Source: a virus
DNA length: 64,000 nt
Virus record (IMG/VR): IMGVR_UViG_3300004463_001172
Coordinates: 45,137-109,136 of that record
Direction: 5' to 3' (one strand)
The notes under the pieces are model-generated. The model ran no database searches, was not told the DNA's origin, and worked only from the letters and a program-made list of their open reading frames with translations. The position numbers and the translations under genes were made by a program. Shown here one piece after another: positions 23,863-32,354 of this stretch. Positions within the stretch are counted from its first letter, which is position 1; every line of letters starts with the position of its first letter.

Positions 23863-25439
23863 CACATCCCTCGACGGAAGAAACTGCGCCCTCGGTTGAT
23901 CTCTGGCTCAGGGCGCGGTTGTGAGGTCTGCGCTTCACGCCAGATGCGCTGCATCTCGTCAGGGCTCACATCCTGGGCCGGGCCGCCATCTTCCGTGAGC
24001 GCTAAAAACCCATGCCACGCACCTTCGATTTGATCATCATGGCCGCCGGGGAAGCCATCCGCCTCAGTTAACCAGGCCGCATTCCATGCCCCGGCGACTA
24101 ATCGCACATTGCCCGCCTCGGCTTGGGACGCAAAGGGCCTCGCGGTGGTTTCTTTGTTGATCGTTTGTGGCCGCATCACAACCGTATACCCGGCGAGTTG
24201 ACGGACGTGATATTCCACCTCCATTTTTCCCGCTTGGCCAGGGTCTTTGAGCAACACAATCCGAACATCATGGCCGTCTTGTGCGGCCGTATGGTGAATC
24301 ATCGCCTCAACGCCAGACGAGGAGACGCGATCCCGCTGGACATCGGCCACATAGATATAGCCGGCGGGGTCCCGGCCTACGAGCACGCCCGCCGTGTAAT
24401 CCGGGTCTGGATTCTGTGGGCTGGGCTCCGTCCCCGCCCGATCCCAGACCCGCACCCACTGGCAATCGGCTGGCGCGGCTGGAACAACATCAAACCAATG
24501 TCGCTTAAAAAATTGTCCAGCAGTGGGCCGCGCTTTCCAGTTCCCATAACGGAGGCGCTCCCGGAGATACCCCACTTGAAGCATCAGGTTGGATTCATAG
24601 TGTGGGTCGCGCTCGCGCCCCACCGGGTTATCTTCGAGCGTGCCAGGGATAAACGCGACAGACTTAGGAAAGATGCCCGGTCCATACGTTTCATAGAGCT
24701 CCGTATCGGTGTTTGCCCAGGCGAAGTCATCATTGGGCGTGCGAATAAACCACCGCGTGCAGCCCGCCCGTGCCGCAATGGGAAACCCCTCCGCATCAAT
24801 CCACCATGATAAAAATGTGGCCAACCATGAATCCGGATCAGGGTTGCACGTCGCCCGACAATACGGGCGCACGCCACAGGTGGACCGATTGCGGCCAAGC
24901 ATATAAAAGAATTGACTACTCGAAAACTCTTCGAGCTGATCAAAACAGAGGAGACAAATCTGTGAACCATAGTAGGCAAACTCATCGCCCGCGTGCTGCA
25001 GATGGGCAAAGTTGACGGACGCGCCCTGCGGAAAGGTCCAATTCATTTTTGAAGGTACCGCGCCCAGCGGCCGATACAGCTTTTGGCTCTCATCCCACAT
25101 ACCGCCTTCGACGGTAATCCGTGAGTACGTTCGGCGGAAAATCGTCGCACCAAAATCGCGGTTCGCAATATGGTGGAGCGGTTCAAGTAAGAGCGCAAAG
25201 GTCTTGCCAGCGTAGGCCGCCCCGCCAAAGATGACAATGTCCGCCGTCTCGTGGAGTACCTGGACTTGCTTCGGTTGTGGCGTAATCCCTAAGCGCTGCA
25301 GGCTCTCCGATAAACTATCGAGCGGTAGCGCTGCTCGATCCGGCTCTGGCGGCACCAACTGCTCAGAAAATCTCTGCCGCCAGCGATCCATCACCGACAG
25401 CTTGCGCGCCACCCCAGGCCCCAGGCTATTCATACCCAT
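23862..25439 (-). CDS. Terminase large subunit
   Basis: 525 aa. The ATPase domain has Walker A GGAAYAGKT (72-80) and Walker B ICLLCFDQLEEF (161-172). The nuclease domain shows WDRAGT, DPDYTAGVLVG and GHDDQIEGAW, supplying the acidic metal ligands. It cuts concatemeric DNA and drives packaging through the portal. ATG 25439 overlaps the small subunit-like gene by 14 bases. Confidence 0.93.
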   Translation of the reverse strand: MGMNSLGPGVARKLSVMDRWRQRFSEQLVPPEPDRAALPLDSLSESLQRLGITPQPKQVQVLHETADIVIFGGAAYAGKTFALLLEPLHHIANRDFGATIFRRTYSRITVEGGMWDESQKLYRPLGAVPSKMNWTFPQGASVNFAHLQHAGDEFAYYGSQICLLCFDQLEEFSSSQFFYMLGRNRSTCGVRPYCRATCNPDPDSWLATFLSWWIDAEGFPIAARAGCTRWFIRTPNDDFAWANTDTELYETYGPGIFPKSVAFIPGTLEDNPVGRERDPHYESNLMLQVGYLRERLRYGNWKARPTAGQFFKRHWFDVVPAAPADCQWVRVWDRAGTEPSPQNPDPDYTAGVLVGRDPAGYIYVADVQRDRVSSSGVEAMIHHTAAQDGHDVRIVLLKDPGQAGKMEVEYHVRQLAGYTVVMRPQTINKETTARPFASQAEAGNVRLVAGAWNAAWLTEADGFPGGHDDQIEGAWHGFLALTEDGGPAQDVSPDEMQRIWREAQTSQPRPEPEINRGRSFFRRGM

Positions 25440-26073
25440 TCTGTCCCTGCCGCATCAGCACCGTCCCTTGCATATCCGCGGCAATCGCCGCTAAGACTTT
25501 TCGGTCGGTCACATGGCGCTGAATAATCTGAACCGTCTGTGTCAGCAGGAGCATGGCTTGATCCATATTCAGCACTTCATGGGCTTGCGTGAGCCGGCGA
25601 TTCTCACTATCACAGAGCTTGCGCCGCAGCTCAAATTGCTTACTGAGCTCATCCCAGGCGGCATAGTCATTGGCGCCTTGACTGACGTAGCGCTCGGCCT
25701 GCGACAACGCGATCATCATCCCATCAATGTTCTTGCGAGATTCTTCCATCCGCATCTTCGCAAAGGCCTCTTGAGCCTGGCGCCAGAGGCTCCCGGCTTC
25801 CCCGGCATCCACACGCTTGAGCAAATCGATAATGCGGGCATCGGTCGCCGCAATCGCATCGCGGAGTTCGAGGAGGGTCTCATCCTTGAGCGACGCTTCC
25901 GCATCAGCAGCCATGCGCGAGGGAAGAAATTTAGAATATTTCCCGGTGCGGAAATGGGGCGAGCCTGGCCCTATCGGTGATTTACCACCATGGATATAAC
26001 AGACTTCACGGCCTCGTGAGGCGCGGCGTTGACAGGGTTGCTGAGAGCGTTTCGATTTCGCCTTACACTGCAT
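25426..26073 (-). CDS. Putative terminase small subunit
   Basis: 215 aa from ATG 26073; the longer GTG start at 26094 lacks a ribosome site. The N-terminus CKAKSKRSQQPCQRRASRG followed by CYIHGGKSPIGPGSPHF and GKYSKF is a Cys/His-rich pattern recurrent in phage proteins encoded upstream of TerL. The rest is helical and could oligomerise. Called from pattern and position. Confidence 0.65.
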   Translation of the reverse strand: MQCKAKSKRSQQPCQRRASRGREVCYIHGGKSPIGPGSPHFRTGKYSKFLPSRMAADAEASLKDETLLELRDAIAATDARIIDLLKRVDAGEAGSLWRQAQEAFAKMRMEESRKNIDGMMIALSQAERYVSQGANDYAAWDELSKQFELRRKLCDSENRRLTQAHEVLNMDQAMLLLTQTVQIIQRHVTDRKVLAAIAADMQGTVLMRQGQNGYE

Positions 26074-26114
26074 CTCGGCTATCCATAAGGTCACTAAAAA
26101 CCAAGAGGTTATAT

Positions 26115-26510
26115 CTAACGCTTCGGTACAAGCGTCATCCCATAGTCATTGATCCCGCGAGGAATCTCCAACCCTGGCTTACGAATGAGTTGGTTATGCT
26201 TGAAAGGTCGATAATCCACTTGATGCAGCCAGCGCTGCCATTTCCTCGTAATCTTCACGACGTCAGGATGTTGCTGTTGCAGAGAACGCGCCATTTCGAG
26301 TCGGCCATCAAAGTCAAGTGTTTTGCGATACAGTTCATCAGTATTCCCACCACGGATCGTCATAGTTGGTAGTTTTGCTGCTAAAAACGCATTAAACAAG
26401 ATAGTGCAGTAGCCATCTTTGAGAAACCGTAGCGACAAATCCGTATCTTCGTTATACCGTCCTCTCCAGCGATACGTAACTGTGTTACTGTTGAATTTGC
26501 GGATGCACAC
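26115..26510 (-). pseudogene. C-terminal fragment of TET-associated glycosyltransferase (TAGT)
   Basis: The 131-codon frame matches only the C-terminal half of TAGT-type glycosyltransferases: RYNEDTDLSLRFLKDGYCT, FNAFLAAKLPTMTIRGGNTD, QQHPDVVKITRKWQRWLHQV, DYRPF and NDYGMTLV. The N-terminal half is missing and the apparent GTG start lies inside another gene remnant, so this is probably a deletion product. Family members modify oxidised or hydroxymethylated pyrimidines in phage DNA. Identification is from memory of the family pattern. Confidence 0.65.
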
Positions 26511-26711
26511 GAATGTTCATCGGGTGCGCGAGGAAATCCTTCGCGGGCAGGACATCATGCTTTACGATGCGATTTTCCCAGGCCATCCAACCTCCGCCAA
26601 TAACGTGGTTCCCATCGCCCCAAGATCCTCCATCGCATGGTTATTATTACATAAATGACAGAGCGAATCCGCCACGTCAAGTCCGACCACACGCCAGCAG
26701 CGGAGCCGCCA
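26485..26711 (-). pseudogene. Frame-shifted remnant of a zinc/ParB-like gene
   Basis: Two overlapping minus-strand frames together give a sensible protein: WRLRCWRVVGLDVADSLCHL and CNNNHAMEDLG in one frame, then GGGWMAWENRIVKHD and HPMNIRVHPQIQQ in another, ending at a TAA at 26485. The second part resembles the N-terminal NxRxHP region of phage ParB-like proteins. A frameshift near 26590-26640 and truncation into the TAGT fragment show decay. Confidence 0.5.
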
Positions 26712-26741
26712 ACTCTTTTTTCAGAGACGTGTCATATTTAC

Positions 26742-26770
26742 TTGACAAATTTGCTATCATGAGATACATT
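26742..26770 (+). promoter_or_regulatory. Promoter of early rightward block
   Basis: TTGACA (26742-26747), 17-bp spacer, TACATT (26765-26770), 43 bases before the HNH gene at 26814 with GAGAGGAG as ribosome site. Confidence 0.75.
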
Positions 26771-26813
26771 ATAACTATCAGATACAGGGTCATCACACGA
26801 GAGAGGAGCGCAC

Positions 26814-27218
26814 ATGGCCGCACGAGGGTTAGGCAGTAAGTACCAGGGCTCGAAGTGGATCACTCGCGAGCGGCGATTAGGTATTTATCTGCGAGATGGG
26901 CTGGCATGTGCGTACTGCGGTCAGGGGTTGGAAGATGGCATCCTACTGACGCTGGATCACCTTGTCCCTCATATTGCTGGGGGTAGCAACGACTCCGCGA
27001 ACTTAGTGACAGCCTGCAGAACGTGCAATAGCGCCCGCGCCGAGCGCCCGATTGAAGAGTTTGCCGCACGAGTCGCCGGATACCTGAATCATGGCATCAC
27101 GGCTGAATCGATCGTGAAACACATTACCACCACGACGCAACGCCCCGTTGATCTTGCTGCGGCCAAGGCGCTCATTGCGGCTCGCGGGAGCTTTCGCAAC
27201 GCCTTATACGGAGCGTAA
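26814..27218 (+). CDS. HNH endonuclease
   Basis: 134 aa. The HNH core is complete: CAYCGQGLEDGILLTLDHL, then GGSNDSANLVTACRTCNSAR. The N-terminus is short and basic. Free-standing small HNH proteins in phages serve as homing or packaging-associated nickases. First gene after the promoter at 26742 and four bases from the next start. Confidence 0.85.
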   Translation: MAARGLGSKYQGSKWITRERRLGIYLRDGLACAYCGQGLEDGILLTLDHLVPHIAGGSNDSANLVTACRTCNSARAERPIEEFAARVAGYLNHGITAESIVKHITTTTQRPVDLAAAKALIAARGSFRNALYGA

Positions 27219-27222
27219 TCCG

Positions 27223-27702
27223 ATGGACCCGTCGCAGACGCACCCATGGCTGGCCTTGCGACTACAAGGCTGGACCTATCGACAAATCGGCAACAAATTT
27301 GGTGTAAGCGGTCAAGCCGTCCATCAGGTTCTCACTCCCCCACCACCGATTCGAGCCGTTGTCGCGCAGCGGGCGCACGAACGCTGTGACGTCTGTCGTG
27401 TGGACCTCGGCCTGACCGGTGAGGTGCATCATCCCAGTGGCGATGATCCCCACCATTGGCAAGATCTCGACCAGCTTCAATACCTCTGTAGGAACCATCA
27501 CTGGGAAGCCCACGGATTGTGCCTCCCCAGTCGCCAACCTCCTAAAGGGCTCCTGCTTCGGTTATCTCCAGCATTGATGGCTCGCCTGAAACGCGCTTCG
27601 ACCGCTCATCACCAATCCCTCCAAGCCATCGGGATACAAGCGCTAGAAGCCTGGCTCGCCAGGCAAGAACCCCCACCGAAGTACCAGCCGGGTGAATCTT
27701 GA
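27223..27702 (+). CDS. HTH plus HNH-like zinc protein
   Basis: 159 aa from ATG 27223, after GGAG. Residues 5-40 contain a helix-turn-helix (GWTYRQIGNKFGVSGQAVHQ). A zinc/HNH-like segment follows: CDVCRVDLGLTGEVHHP and LCRNHHWEAHG. The C-terminus (LSPALMARLKRASTAHHQSL) resembles an RHH or CopG-like helix pair. A DNA-binding protein; nuclease activity is uncertain because the central His-Asn pattern is incomplete. Confidence 0.6.
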   Translation: MDPSQTHPWLALRLQGWTYRQIGNKFGVSGQAVHQVLTPPPPIRAVVAQRAHERCDVCRVDLGLTGEVHHPSGDDPHHWQDLDQLQYLCRNHHWEAHGLCLPSRQPPKGLLLRLSPALMARLKRASTAHHQSLQAIGIQALEAWLARQEPPPKYQPGES

Positions 27703-27758
27703 CAGATATGATTGCAACGATCCTTACGCACCGTTTAGAAAAACTCTCTCAGGCATAT

Positions 27759-27790
27759 ATGGGCGAGAAATCTTTTGACGACTCACCCAT
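27759..27790 (+). terminator. Intergenic hairpin
   Basis: ATGGGCGAG (27759-27767) pairs with CTCACCCAT (27782-27790) with one G-T pair. It separates the HNH gene pair from the next promoter. No T-run follows. Confidence 0.45.
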
Positions 27791-27806
27791 AAACATAAAA
27801 TAAGCC

Positions 27807-27835
27807 TTGACTAAAACATAACTTTAGAATATATT
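27807..27835 (+). promoter_or_regulatory. Early promoter with conserved upstream box
   Basis: TTGACT (27807-27812), 17 bp, TATATT (27830-27835). The preceding ATAAAATAAGCC is shared with the promoter at 30747, so the two are copies or co-regulated. Confidence 0.75.
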
Positions 27836-27891
27836 AACTAGTGACAACAGAGAGAGGAGAACCCCACACGAATAGGAGCGCACACATAGAG

Positions 27892-28086
27892 ATGATACCA
27901 TTACCACCACCTGATCAAATTGCTCAACGCCACCACGGCAGCCAAGATCGATCGCTCACACGTCAAGAGCTTCACCCCAGGCCTCATTATACGCGGACCG
28001 TCTGTGGTCTCGTTGTGCTGACCATGGAGTTATTAGCGCCCTATGTCGCCAGTCAACCAAATTGTAAAATCTGCTATCCCAAATGA
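27892..28086 (+). CDS. Small zinc-knuckle protein
   Basis: 64 aa. The frame opens at a GTG inside the promoter; ATG 27892 is the only usable ATG but AGGAG lies 14 bases upstream, farther than ideal. The product has TRTVCGLVVL and ends NCKICYPK, so a CxxC plus a single Cys could bind zinc. Function unknown. Confidence 0.55.
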   Translation: MIPLPPPDQIAQRHHGSQDRSLTRQELHPRPHYTRTVCGLVVLTMELLAPYVASQPNCKICYPK

Positions 28087-28134
28087 TTAAAGGAATACAG
28101 TCCATAGCCTCAGAGACATCACCATGAAAGACAA

Positions 28135-28168
28135 AGGCCTTACCAGTGTTCCTGCACTAGTAAGGCCT
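28135..28168 (+). other. Intergenic hairpin, 14-bp arms
   Basis: AGGCCTTACCAGTG pairs with CACTAGTAAGGCCT with one mismatch and a 6-nt loop. It falls just after an ATG at 28124 whose frame stays open into the next gene, so it either lies in that gene's leader or inside an extended N-terminus. Confidence 0.5.
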
Positions 28169-28348
28169 CATACGCTCATAGGCTGTGGTACCCAGACGTT
28201 AGAAGCGTCCGGTCTCCTCGAATCACCACATTTTCTCATCATCCGCTCGCTTCGTGATACCTTTGCGACCTGTCGGTGTGGTGCCTGGGAACTCACCCGA
28301 CCGACAGGAAGCCTTTCATCACCACATCTCCACGAAAGGAGCTACCCG

Positions 28349-28633
28349 ATGCCCACAGTGAAAGAACTCGCCTTGGGAATTGACCCCAATGGTGAATGGG
28401 ACTTTTTTTACATGGCCGATTCGCCAGCATCCGCGCTGTATTACGCTGGCCCGTCCGCCTGTGAGCCAGAGCAGGAGCGCTACTGTGAGGCCTGCCGCCG
28501 TGTCCGTGAAGATGGCTGGCCCTACATCACAGAGTCTAAGCAGGAATATGTCATTATCAGGGAAGATGAGGAAGCCTGGCACACTGCCGTAGAGGCCATG
28601 CTCCACCGCATGGCCGAAGAGGACGCTGAATAA
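28349..28633 (+). CDS. Hypothetical protein
   Basis: 94 aa from ATG 28349, eight bases after AAAGGAG. The frame is open back to ATG 28124 and that part contains FATCRCGAWELTRPTG, which looks protein-like, so a 169-residue version is possible. The shorter product has CEPEQERYCEACRR, a possible zinc motif, and an acidic C-terminus. Function unknown. Confidence 0.6.
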   Translation: MPTVKELALGIDPNGEWDFFYMADSPASALYYAGPSACEPEQERYCEACRRVREDGWPYITESKQEYVIIREDEEAWHTAVEAMLHRMAEEDAE

Positions 28634-28640
28634 CACAAAA

Positions 28641-28671
28641 GGCCTGCCGAGACCGAGCATCTCGACAGGCC
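28641..28671 (+). other. Intergenic hairpin, 12-bp arms
   Basis: GGCCTGCCGAGA (28641-28652) pairs with TCTCGACAGGCC (28660-28671) with one mismatch. No T-tract. One of several unique hairpins between early genes. Confidence 0.5.
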
Positions 28672-28708
28672 CATCCGACACCCAAGCACGATAGCAGGAG
28701 TCTACCAT

Positions 28709-29068
28709 ATGCGCGCCTCCACAGGCAATGGTTCAGTGACGTTACTCTGCTCTGGGTCACTTGGTCAACGCTTTGCTGATCGACTAGGCCCTGCACTCGC
28801 CGCCAATGGCGTCACCTATCGCTCAGACTATACCGACGATCTCACGCCGTCGCTCACCATTCAACAACACACGTACAAGGAATGGCGCCGGATTAAGCGA
28901 TTGGTTCGGGAAATCCGCGCCACGTTAGACTACGTGCGCTGCCGCTGTGGTCACACGAAGCCGGAACATCCTCGCATCCCACGGGGGACCCATCCACTTT
29001 ATAAGTGCATCGAGTCATGTACCTGCAACGGTTACCGCGAAGCATACAACACTCCAGAGGAAAATTAA
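28709..29068 (+). CDS. Hypothetical protein with Cys-rich C-terminus
   Basis: 119 aa; CAGGAG precedes the ATG. C-terminal cysteines (RCRCGHTKPEH, CIESCTCNG) suggest a zinc ribbon. The N-terminal half has EWRRIKRLVREIRATLDYV. Function unknown. Confidence 0.6.
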   Translation: MRASTGNGSVTLLCSGSLGQRFADRLGPALAANGVTYRSDYTDDLTPSLTIQQHTYKEWRRIKRLVREIRATLDYVRCRCGHTKPEHPRIPRGTHPLYKCIESCTCNGYREAYNTPEEN

Positions 29069-29070
29069 CC

Positions 29071-29337
29071 ATGCCCATCTCTCTCCGTGCGCTCAATCGC
29101 ACCTATGCCCGATATAAGGCATCTTGGCCCAGCAGTGTCCCTACTCGTTTTGTCGCTGTCACCGATCCGTCTACTGTTCAACGCATGCTCGCGTCTACGA
29201 TGTCTTGTTGCTGGGGCGCTGGCCAGACCATTGATGACACGGGCTGGGTTCAACTCTGTAGTCCTAGTCCCAGTCACAAGCATGATCCTCGTATAATCTT
29301 CGTCTGTCGGCAGCATTTACTGCCAAACAAAGACTAG
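29071..29337 (+). CDS. Hypothetical protein
   Basis: 88 aa from ATG 29071, after AGAGGA and two bases past the previous stop. Contains SCCWGAGQTIDDTGW. Conserved features unknown. Confidence 0.55.
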   Translation: MPISLRALNRTYARYKASWPSSVPTRFVAVTDPSTVQRMLASTMSCCWGAGQTIDDTGWVQLCSPSPSHKHDPRIIFVCRQHLLPNKD

Positions 29338-29398
29338 GCTACTGATCGTAACGAGACTCTCTCGTCTTAATCGGTGGCAACTTAACGGAGAAACAACA

Positions 29399-29818
29399 TT
29401 GAACGAGCACGTAAGTTTTCAAAAAGAACTGACAGCACTCATTAATAAGCACAGCTTAGAAAACGGCTCGAACACGCCGGATTTTCTTCTGGCTGGATAC
29501 CTTCATGAATGTCTCCTCGCATTTAACTCCGCCACCCGCACGCGAGAGGATTGGTATGGTCGTACATATGATTCACCAGCATCCACACCCGCTGGATCAT
29601 CACTCGAACACATACCTTTCAACCAGAGTCAATCCATCGTGGTGAGTTGGGATTACCGCGAGCAACCCAATTGGATCGATATTCAGGCAGCACTACGGGC
29701 GTTTGACCACCCACAGATAACCACAGTTGAACATACAGGAGATGACCAAATCGCCGTGATTATCAGCAATCGACTGTTTACCCAAGAGGAAGCCGCCGCA
29801 CGATATTCCCTCGAATAA
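29399..29818 (+). CDS. Conserved phage protein, TTG start
   Basis: 139 aa. TTG 29399 is preceded by CGGAG at eight bases; no ATG fits. The N-terminus ELTALINKHSLENGSNTPDF then LAGYLHECLLAFN is a recurrent helical module in phage early proteins of unknown function. The C-terminal half is beta-rich (QIAVIISNRLFT). Confidence 0.65.
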   Translation: MNEHVSFQKELTALINKHSLENGSNTPDFLLAGYLHECLLAFNSATRTREDWYGRTYDSPASTPAGSSLEHIPFNQSQSIVVSWDYREQPNWIDIQAALRAFDHPQITTVEHTGDDQIAVIISNRLFTQEEAAARYSLE

Positions 29819-29827
29819 GGAGCCCCC

Positions 29828-30181
29828 ATGGACGAGCAGATTAAAGATCAATGGATTCAAGCCTTACGCTCTGGAGTCTATCACCAAACGACCAAGACCC
29901 TCAAAGATGCGGCCGGATTTTGTTGTCTCGGGGTCCTGTGTGAGCTCCATCGCCAGATGACAGGCCGTGGTCGCTGGGATACCAACGGAGACTATATTGC
30001 AAACGGCGAGCGAAGCGACGGCGGATTACCCATCCCCGTTGTGCAGTGGGCCGGTGTCAGTAGTAAAAACCCCCTCTTATGGACCAGCCCAGGCCGCTGG
30101 GAAACCGCCGCCGCCTTAAATGACCAGGGCATGTCCTTCCTAGACATCGCGTCGTGTATTGAGGCTGAGCCTCACGTCTGA
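29828..30181 (+). CDS. Conserved phage hypothetical protein
   Basis: 117 aa. The pattern KDQWIQALRSGVYHQ then GFCCLGVLCELH is common to a family of phage early proteins, ending with a helix (ALNDQGMSFLDIASCIE) like an NDxGxxFxxIAxxIE motif. Function unknown. Confidence 0.7.
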   Translation: MDEQIKDQWIQALRSGVYHQTTKTLKDAAGFCCLGVLCELHRQMTGRGRWDTNGDYIANGERSDGGLPIPVVQWAGVSSKNPLLWTSPGRWETAAALNDQGMSFLDIASCIEAEPHV

Positions 30182-30207
30182 GAGCCCAACGCCCCATAGC
30201 CCTAGTT

Positions 30208-30236
30208 GCCCCCAGGAGCCACGATCACCTGGGGGC
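30208..30236 (+). other. Intergenic GC hairpin
   Basis: GCCCCCAGG (30208-30216) pairs perfectly with CCTGGGGGC (30228-30236). It lies between early genes without a T-tract. Confidence 0.5.
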
Positions 30237-30263
30237 CTGACCCGTTCCCTTGGAGGTGTCTCA

Positions 30264-30446
30264 ATGCCCACACCCCTTGAGGTCGTCGTCAGCGCCGCCA
30301 AGAACGTGGCGTTGACGGCCGATATGGTGGCAAATGGCTATGCCCTCATGGCGGCCCTGGAAGCGGACCTCGAAGCGCTTGAAGAGGCGCTCGCGGCCTG
30401 GCGCCAAGCGACCGCCCTGGACGACACGACCCGTTCGCGTCCATAA
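30264..30446 (+). CDS. Small helical Ala-rich protein
   Basis: 60 aa, after TTGGAGGTG. A single long helix is predicted (ALEADLEALEEALAAWRQ). GC-rich relative to neighbours. The last codons contain the TCGCGTCC octamer. Function unknown. Confidence 0.55.
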   Translation: MPTPLEVVVSAAKNVALTADMVANGYALMAALEADLEALEEALAAWRQATALDDTTRSRP

Positions 30447-30477
30447 CCTTCTCGCGTCCGTGAAAGGAGTGGTACAT

Positions 30478-30696
30478 ATGGTGTTAGTCACTCGCACCAG
30501 ACGACTCTTGCTGGCTCGTGGGTGGATGCACGACCCCTATACTACCCATTATCGCATCACCAAGCGCCAAGCCCGGGGGCTTACCGTCCAAGATATCCCT
30601 CGTGGCGTGTCCCTGCATATCGACACCCCGGAGGATACCGATTGCCCGCATTGCTCGACACACATCCACCCCGTGCTTACTGGACTCATGTCTTGA
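30478..30696 (+). CDS. Small basic protein with C-terminal CxxC
   Basis: 72 aa from ATG 30478, following AAAGGAG. The N-terminus RTRRLLLARGWMHDP is basic and the C-terminus has CPHCSTHIHP, a zinc-type knuckle. Function unknown. Confidence 0.6.
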   Translation: MVLVTRTRRLLLARGWMHDPYTTHYRITKRQARGLTVQDIPRGVSLHIDTPEDTDCPHCSTHIHPVLTGLMS

Positions 30697-30746
30697 TCGG
30701 TCGCGTCCATCACCTGCTCGCGTCCCTCATTAATATAAAATAAGCC

Positions 30747-30775
30747 TTGACATATACATCATCATGGTATATATT
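30747..30775 (+). promoter_or_regulatory. Early promoter with conserved upstream box
   Basis: TTGACA (30747-30752), 17 bp, TATATT (30770-30775). Shares ATAAAATAAGCC with 27807 and GGTATATATT with 31980. Drives genes from 30829. Confidence 0.8.
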
Positions 30776-30828
30776 AAACACCGTGAAATACACAGACAAT
30801 AACTCATAAATAATGAAGATCACCACCC

Positions 30829-30990
30829 ATGAGAACACTATCGAAACGTGTACATCGGTGCCCAACTCAGGCGTGTTGCCGATGTGAGGGGCACCAAGGC
30901 AATCATTGGTGCTCCGTCTGTAACTCTCAAGATTTATCAGGCAAAGCCTACGAGGCACACGAATGTTATCAAGCCCCCGATGCTCAATAA
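30829..30990 (+). CDS. Tiny zinc-ribbon protein
   Basis: 53 aa from ATG 30829. The product has CPTQACCRCEGHQGNHWCSV then C, a four-cysteine ribbon with His residues, and a second Cys/His stretch (HECYQAP). The ribosome site is weak (GAAGA). First gene after the promoter. Confidence 0.6.
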   Translation: MRTLSKRVHRCPTQACCRCEGHQGNHWCSVCNSQDLSGKAYEAHECYQAPDAQ

Positions 30991-31001
30991 TGAGGTGTCA
31001 T

Positions 31002-31499
31002 ATGCCACTAATTCACCACAAGGCCACCAACCTCCCCCAGAGGCTGGTGCGGCTCCTGGAATTTTTGAAGGATACCAAGCGGACCACGGAAGAGATTCGC
31101 GTCCATGGGGGGCCAACAGGAAAACCATATAAAAATGCCCACACCGCCAAGAATGTGTGTTATGACGCGGCTAAGCTGGGCTTCAACCTCCACCATGATC
31201 TCACCAGTGATCAGTGGTGGATTAACTCAGATGACCTCCCCAAGGACCTGAACACCCTGGGTGTCCGCCAGCCTCGGCTTTTTAAACCCACGGCGCAGAT
31301 CAGAAAGCTGCGAAAGCTGCTCATGGTCAGGCCTCGTTCGGCGGAAGAAATCGCCGAGGTGCTCGGGTATTACCAAGTGTCCTCAGCACGGGACTTGTGC
31401 TACCGAGCCCGGCGGCCGCCATATAACTTGCCGCTCGTCCGTGACGCCAACACCAAGCTCTGGACCATCGACCAGGAGAAGGGGACAAACCATGACTAA
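31002..31499 (+). CDS. Protein with two winged-helix-like repeats
   Basis: 165 aa from ATG 31002 after GAGGTG. Two similar modules: RLVRLLEFLKDTKRTTEEIR with AKNVCYDAAKLGFNLHH, and IRKLRKLLMVRPRSAEEIA with ARDLCYRARRPPYNLPLV. Each looks like a winged helix (helix, turn, wing), so the protein is probably a DNA-binding regulator built by duplication. Confidence 0.55.
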   Translation: MPLIHHKATNLPQRLVRLLEFLKDTKRTTEEIRVHGGPTGKPYKNAHTAKNVCYDAAKLGFNLHHDLTSDQWWINSDDLPKDLNTLGVRQPRLFKPTAQIRKLRKLLMVRPRSAEEIAEVLGYYQVSSARDLCYRARRPPYNLPLVRDANTKLWTIDQEKGTNHD

Positions 31500-31707
31500 A
31501 GCCGAAGCCATCCGACAAGTCACTGCCCTCAATATCCCTTTTATAAATCTGGTCGATGGCCAATGTAGCCCAGAGGCCACCCGGCGATCGATGTCCGAGG
31601 ATCATTTTGCCTGTATGACCCCTCGCTGCGGCGGAGAACTACTGGTCGTCTCCACCGATGCCCGCACGATCGACACCTTCGGCAGTGGGACTTTCACGTG
31701 CCCATGA
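31492..31707 (+). CDS. Hypothetical protein
   Basis: 71 aa from ATG 31492, overlapping the previous gene by eight bases and preceded by AGGAGAAGGGG. Contains CMTPRCGGEL, a CxxxxC pair. Function unknown. Confidence 0.6.
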   Translation: MTKAEAIRQVTALNIPFINLVDGQCSPEATRRSMSEDHFACMTPRCGGELLVVSTDARTIDTFGSGTFTCP

Positions 31708-31952
31708 TGCACCTCAGCGCCCGTGCTGCTGCGCGGCTTGGTGTCCCCTTCGGCACACCCGTCCCGCATTTGGAACCAGCATCCATGTGGGATGTCATGC
31801 AGCAACGCCGTCATGGTGATGCCGTAATCGCCCTCATCGGGGATGATCGTGGCTATGCCCCCGACTGGGAATATTTCATTGCTGTGGCCTGGGCACCTCA
31901 AGCAATTACCACAGAATATGGCGATCCGCATCATGTCCCAGGACTGTATTGA
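31704..31952 (+). CDS. Hypothetical protein
   Basis: 82 aa from ATG 31704, overlapping the previous stop as ATGATG. Contains YAPDWEYFIAVAWAPQ. No family recognised. Confidence 0.55.
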   Translation: MMHLSARAAARLGVPFGTPVPHLEPASMWDVMQQRRHGDAVIALIGDDRGYAPDWEYFIAVAWAPQAITTEYGDPHHVPGLY

Positions 31953-31979
31953 AAACACCAAAAAAACATAATATATACC

Positions 31980-32008
31980 TTTACAAAAACACAGTTATGG
32001 TATATATT
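31980..32008 (+). promoter_or_regulatory. Early promoter
   Basis: TTTACA (31980-31985), 17 bp, TATATT (32003-32008), with ATGGTATATATTAAA identical to the stretch at the 30747 promoter. Confidence 0.75.
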
Positions 32009-32054
32009 AAATATCAATGAATCACATCAATAACTACAACAAGGAGAACACATC

Positions 32055-32327
32055 ATGGTACCCATCGACATTCCAGAACAGAGCGGCTTGAGATGGTTAA
32101 AAACCGCTCAAGATTTTCAGGTGTTAAAAGGAATCACCTTCGCTGCCATGTCGCCTGACGCGGAAACGGCCCGCGTCCTCGGCAGCTCGGCTCAACTTAT
32201 TCCTGATTCCATGGCCGTCAGTGTTGTCGCCTACGGCCACTATTGGTCCAGGGAAGCAAGGCCCTGGATTGATAAGGGCCAGGGCATCCGTGCCGACTTC
32301 TGGCGCGGGAAACGTCTCGAAGGCTAA
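32055..32327 (+). CDS. Hypothetical protein
   Basis: 90 aa; AAGGAG at the right distance. A mixed alpha/beta small protein (SVVAYGHYWSREARPW). First gene after the 31980 promoter. Confidence 0.6.
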   Translation: MVPIDIPEQSGLRWLKTAQDFQVLKGITFAAMSPDAETARVLGSSAQLIPDSMAVSVVAYGHYWSREARPWIDKGQGIRADFWRGKRLEG

Positions 32328-32354
32328 CCCTAATCGCACCCAACAAGGAGCATC

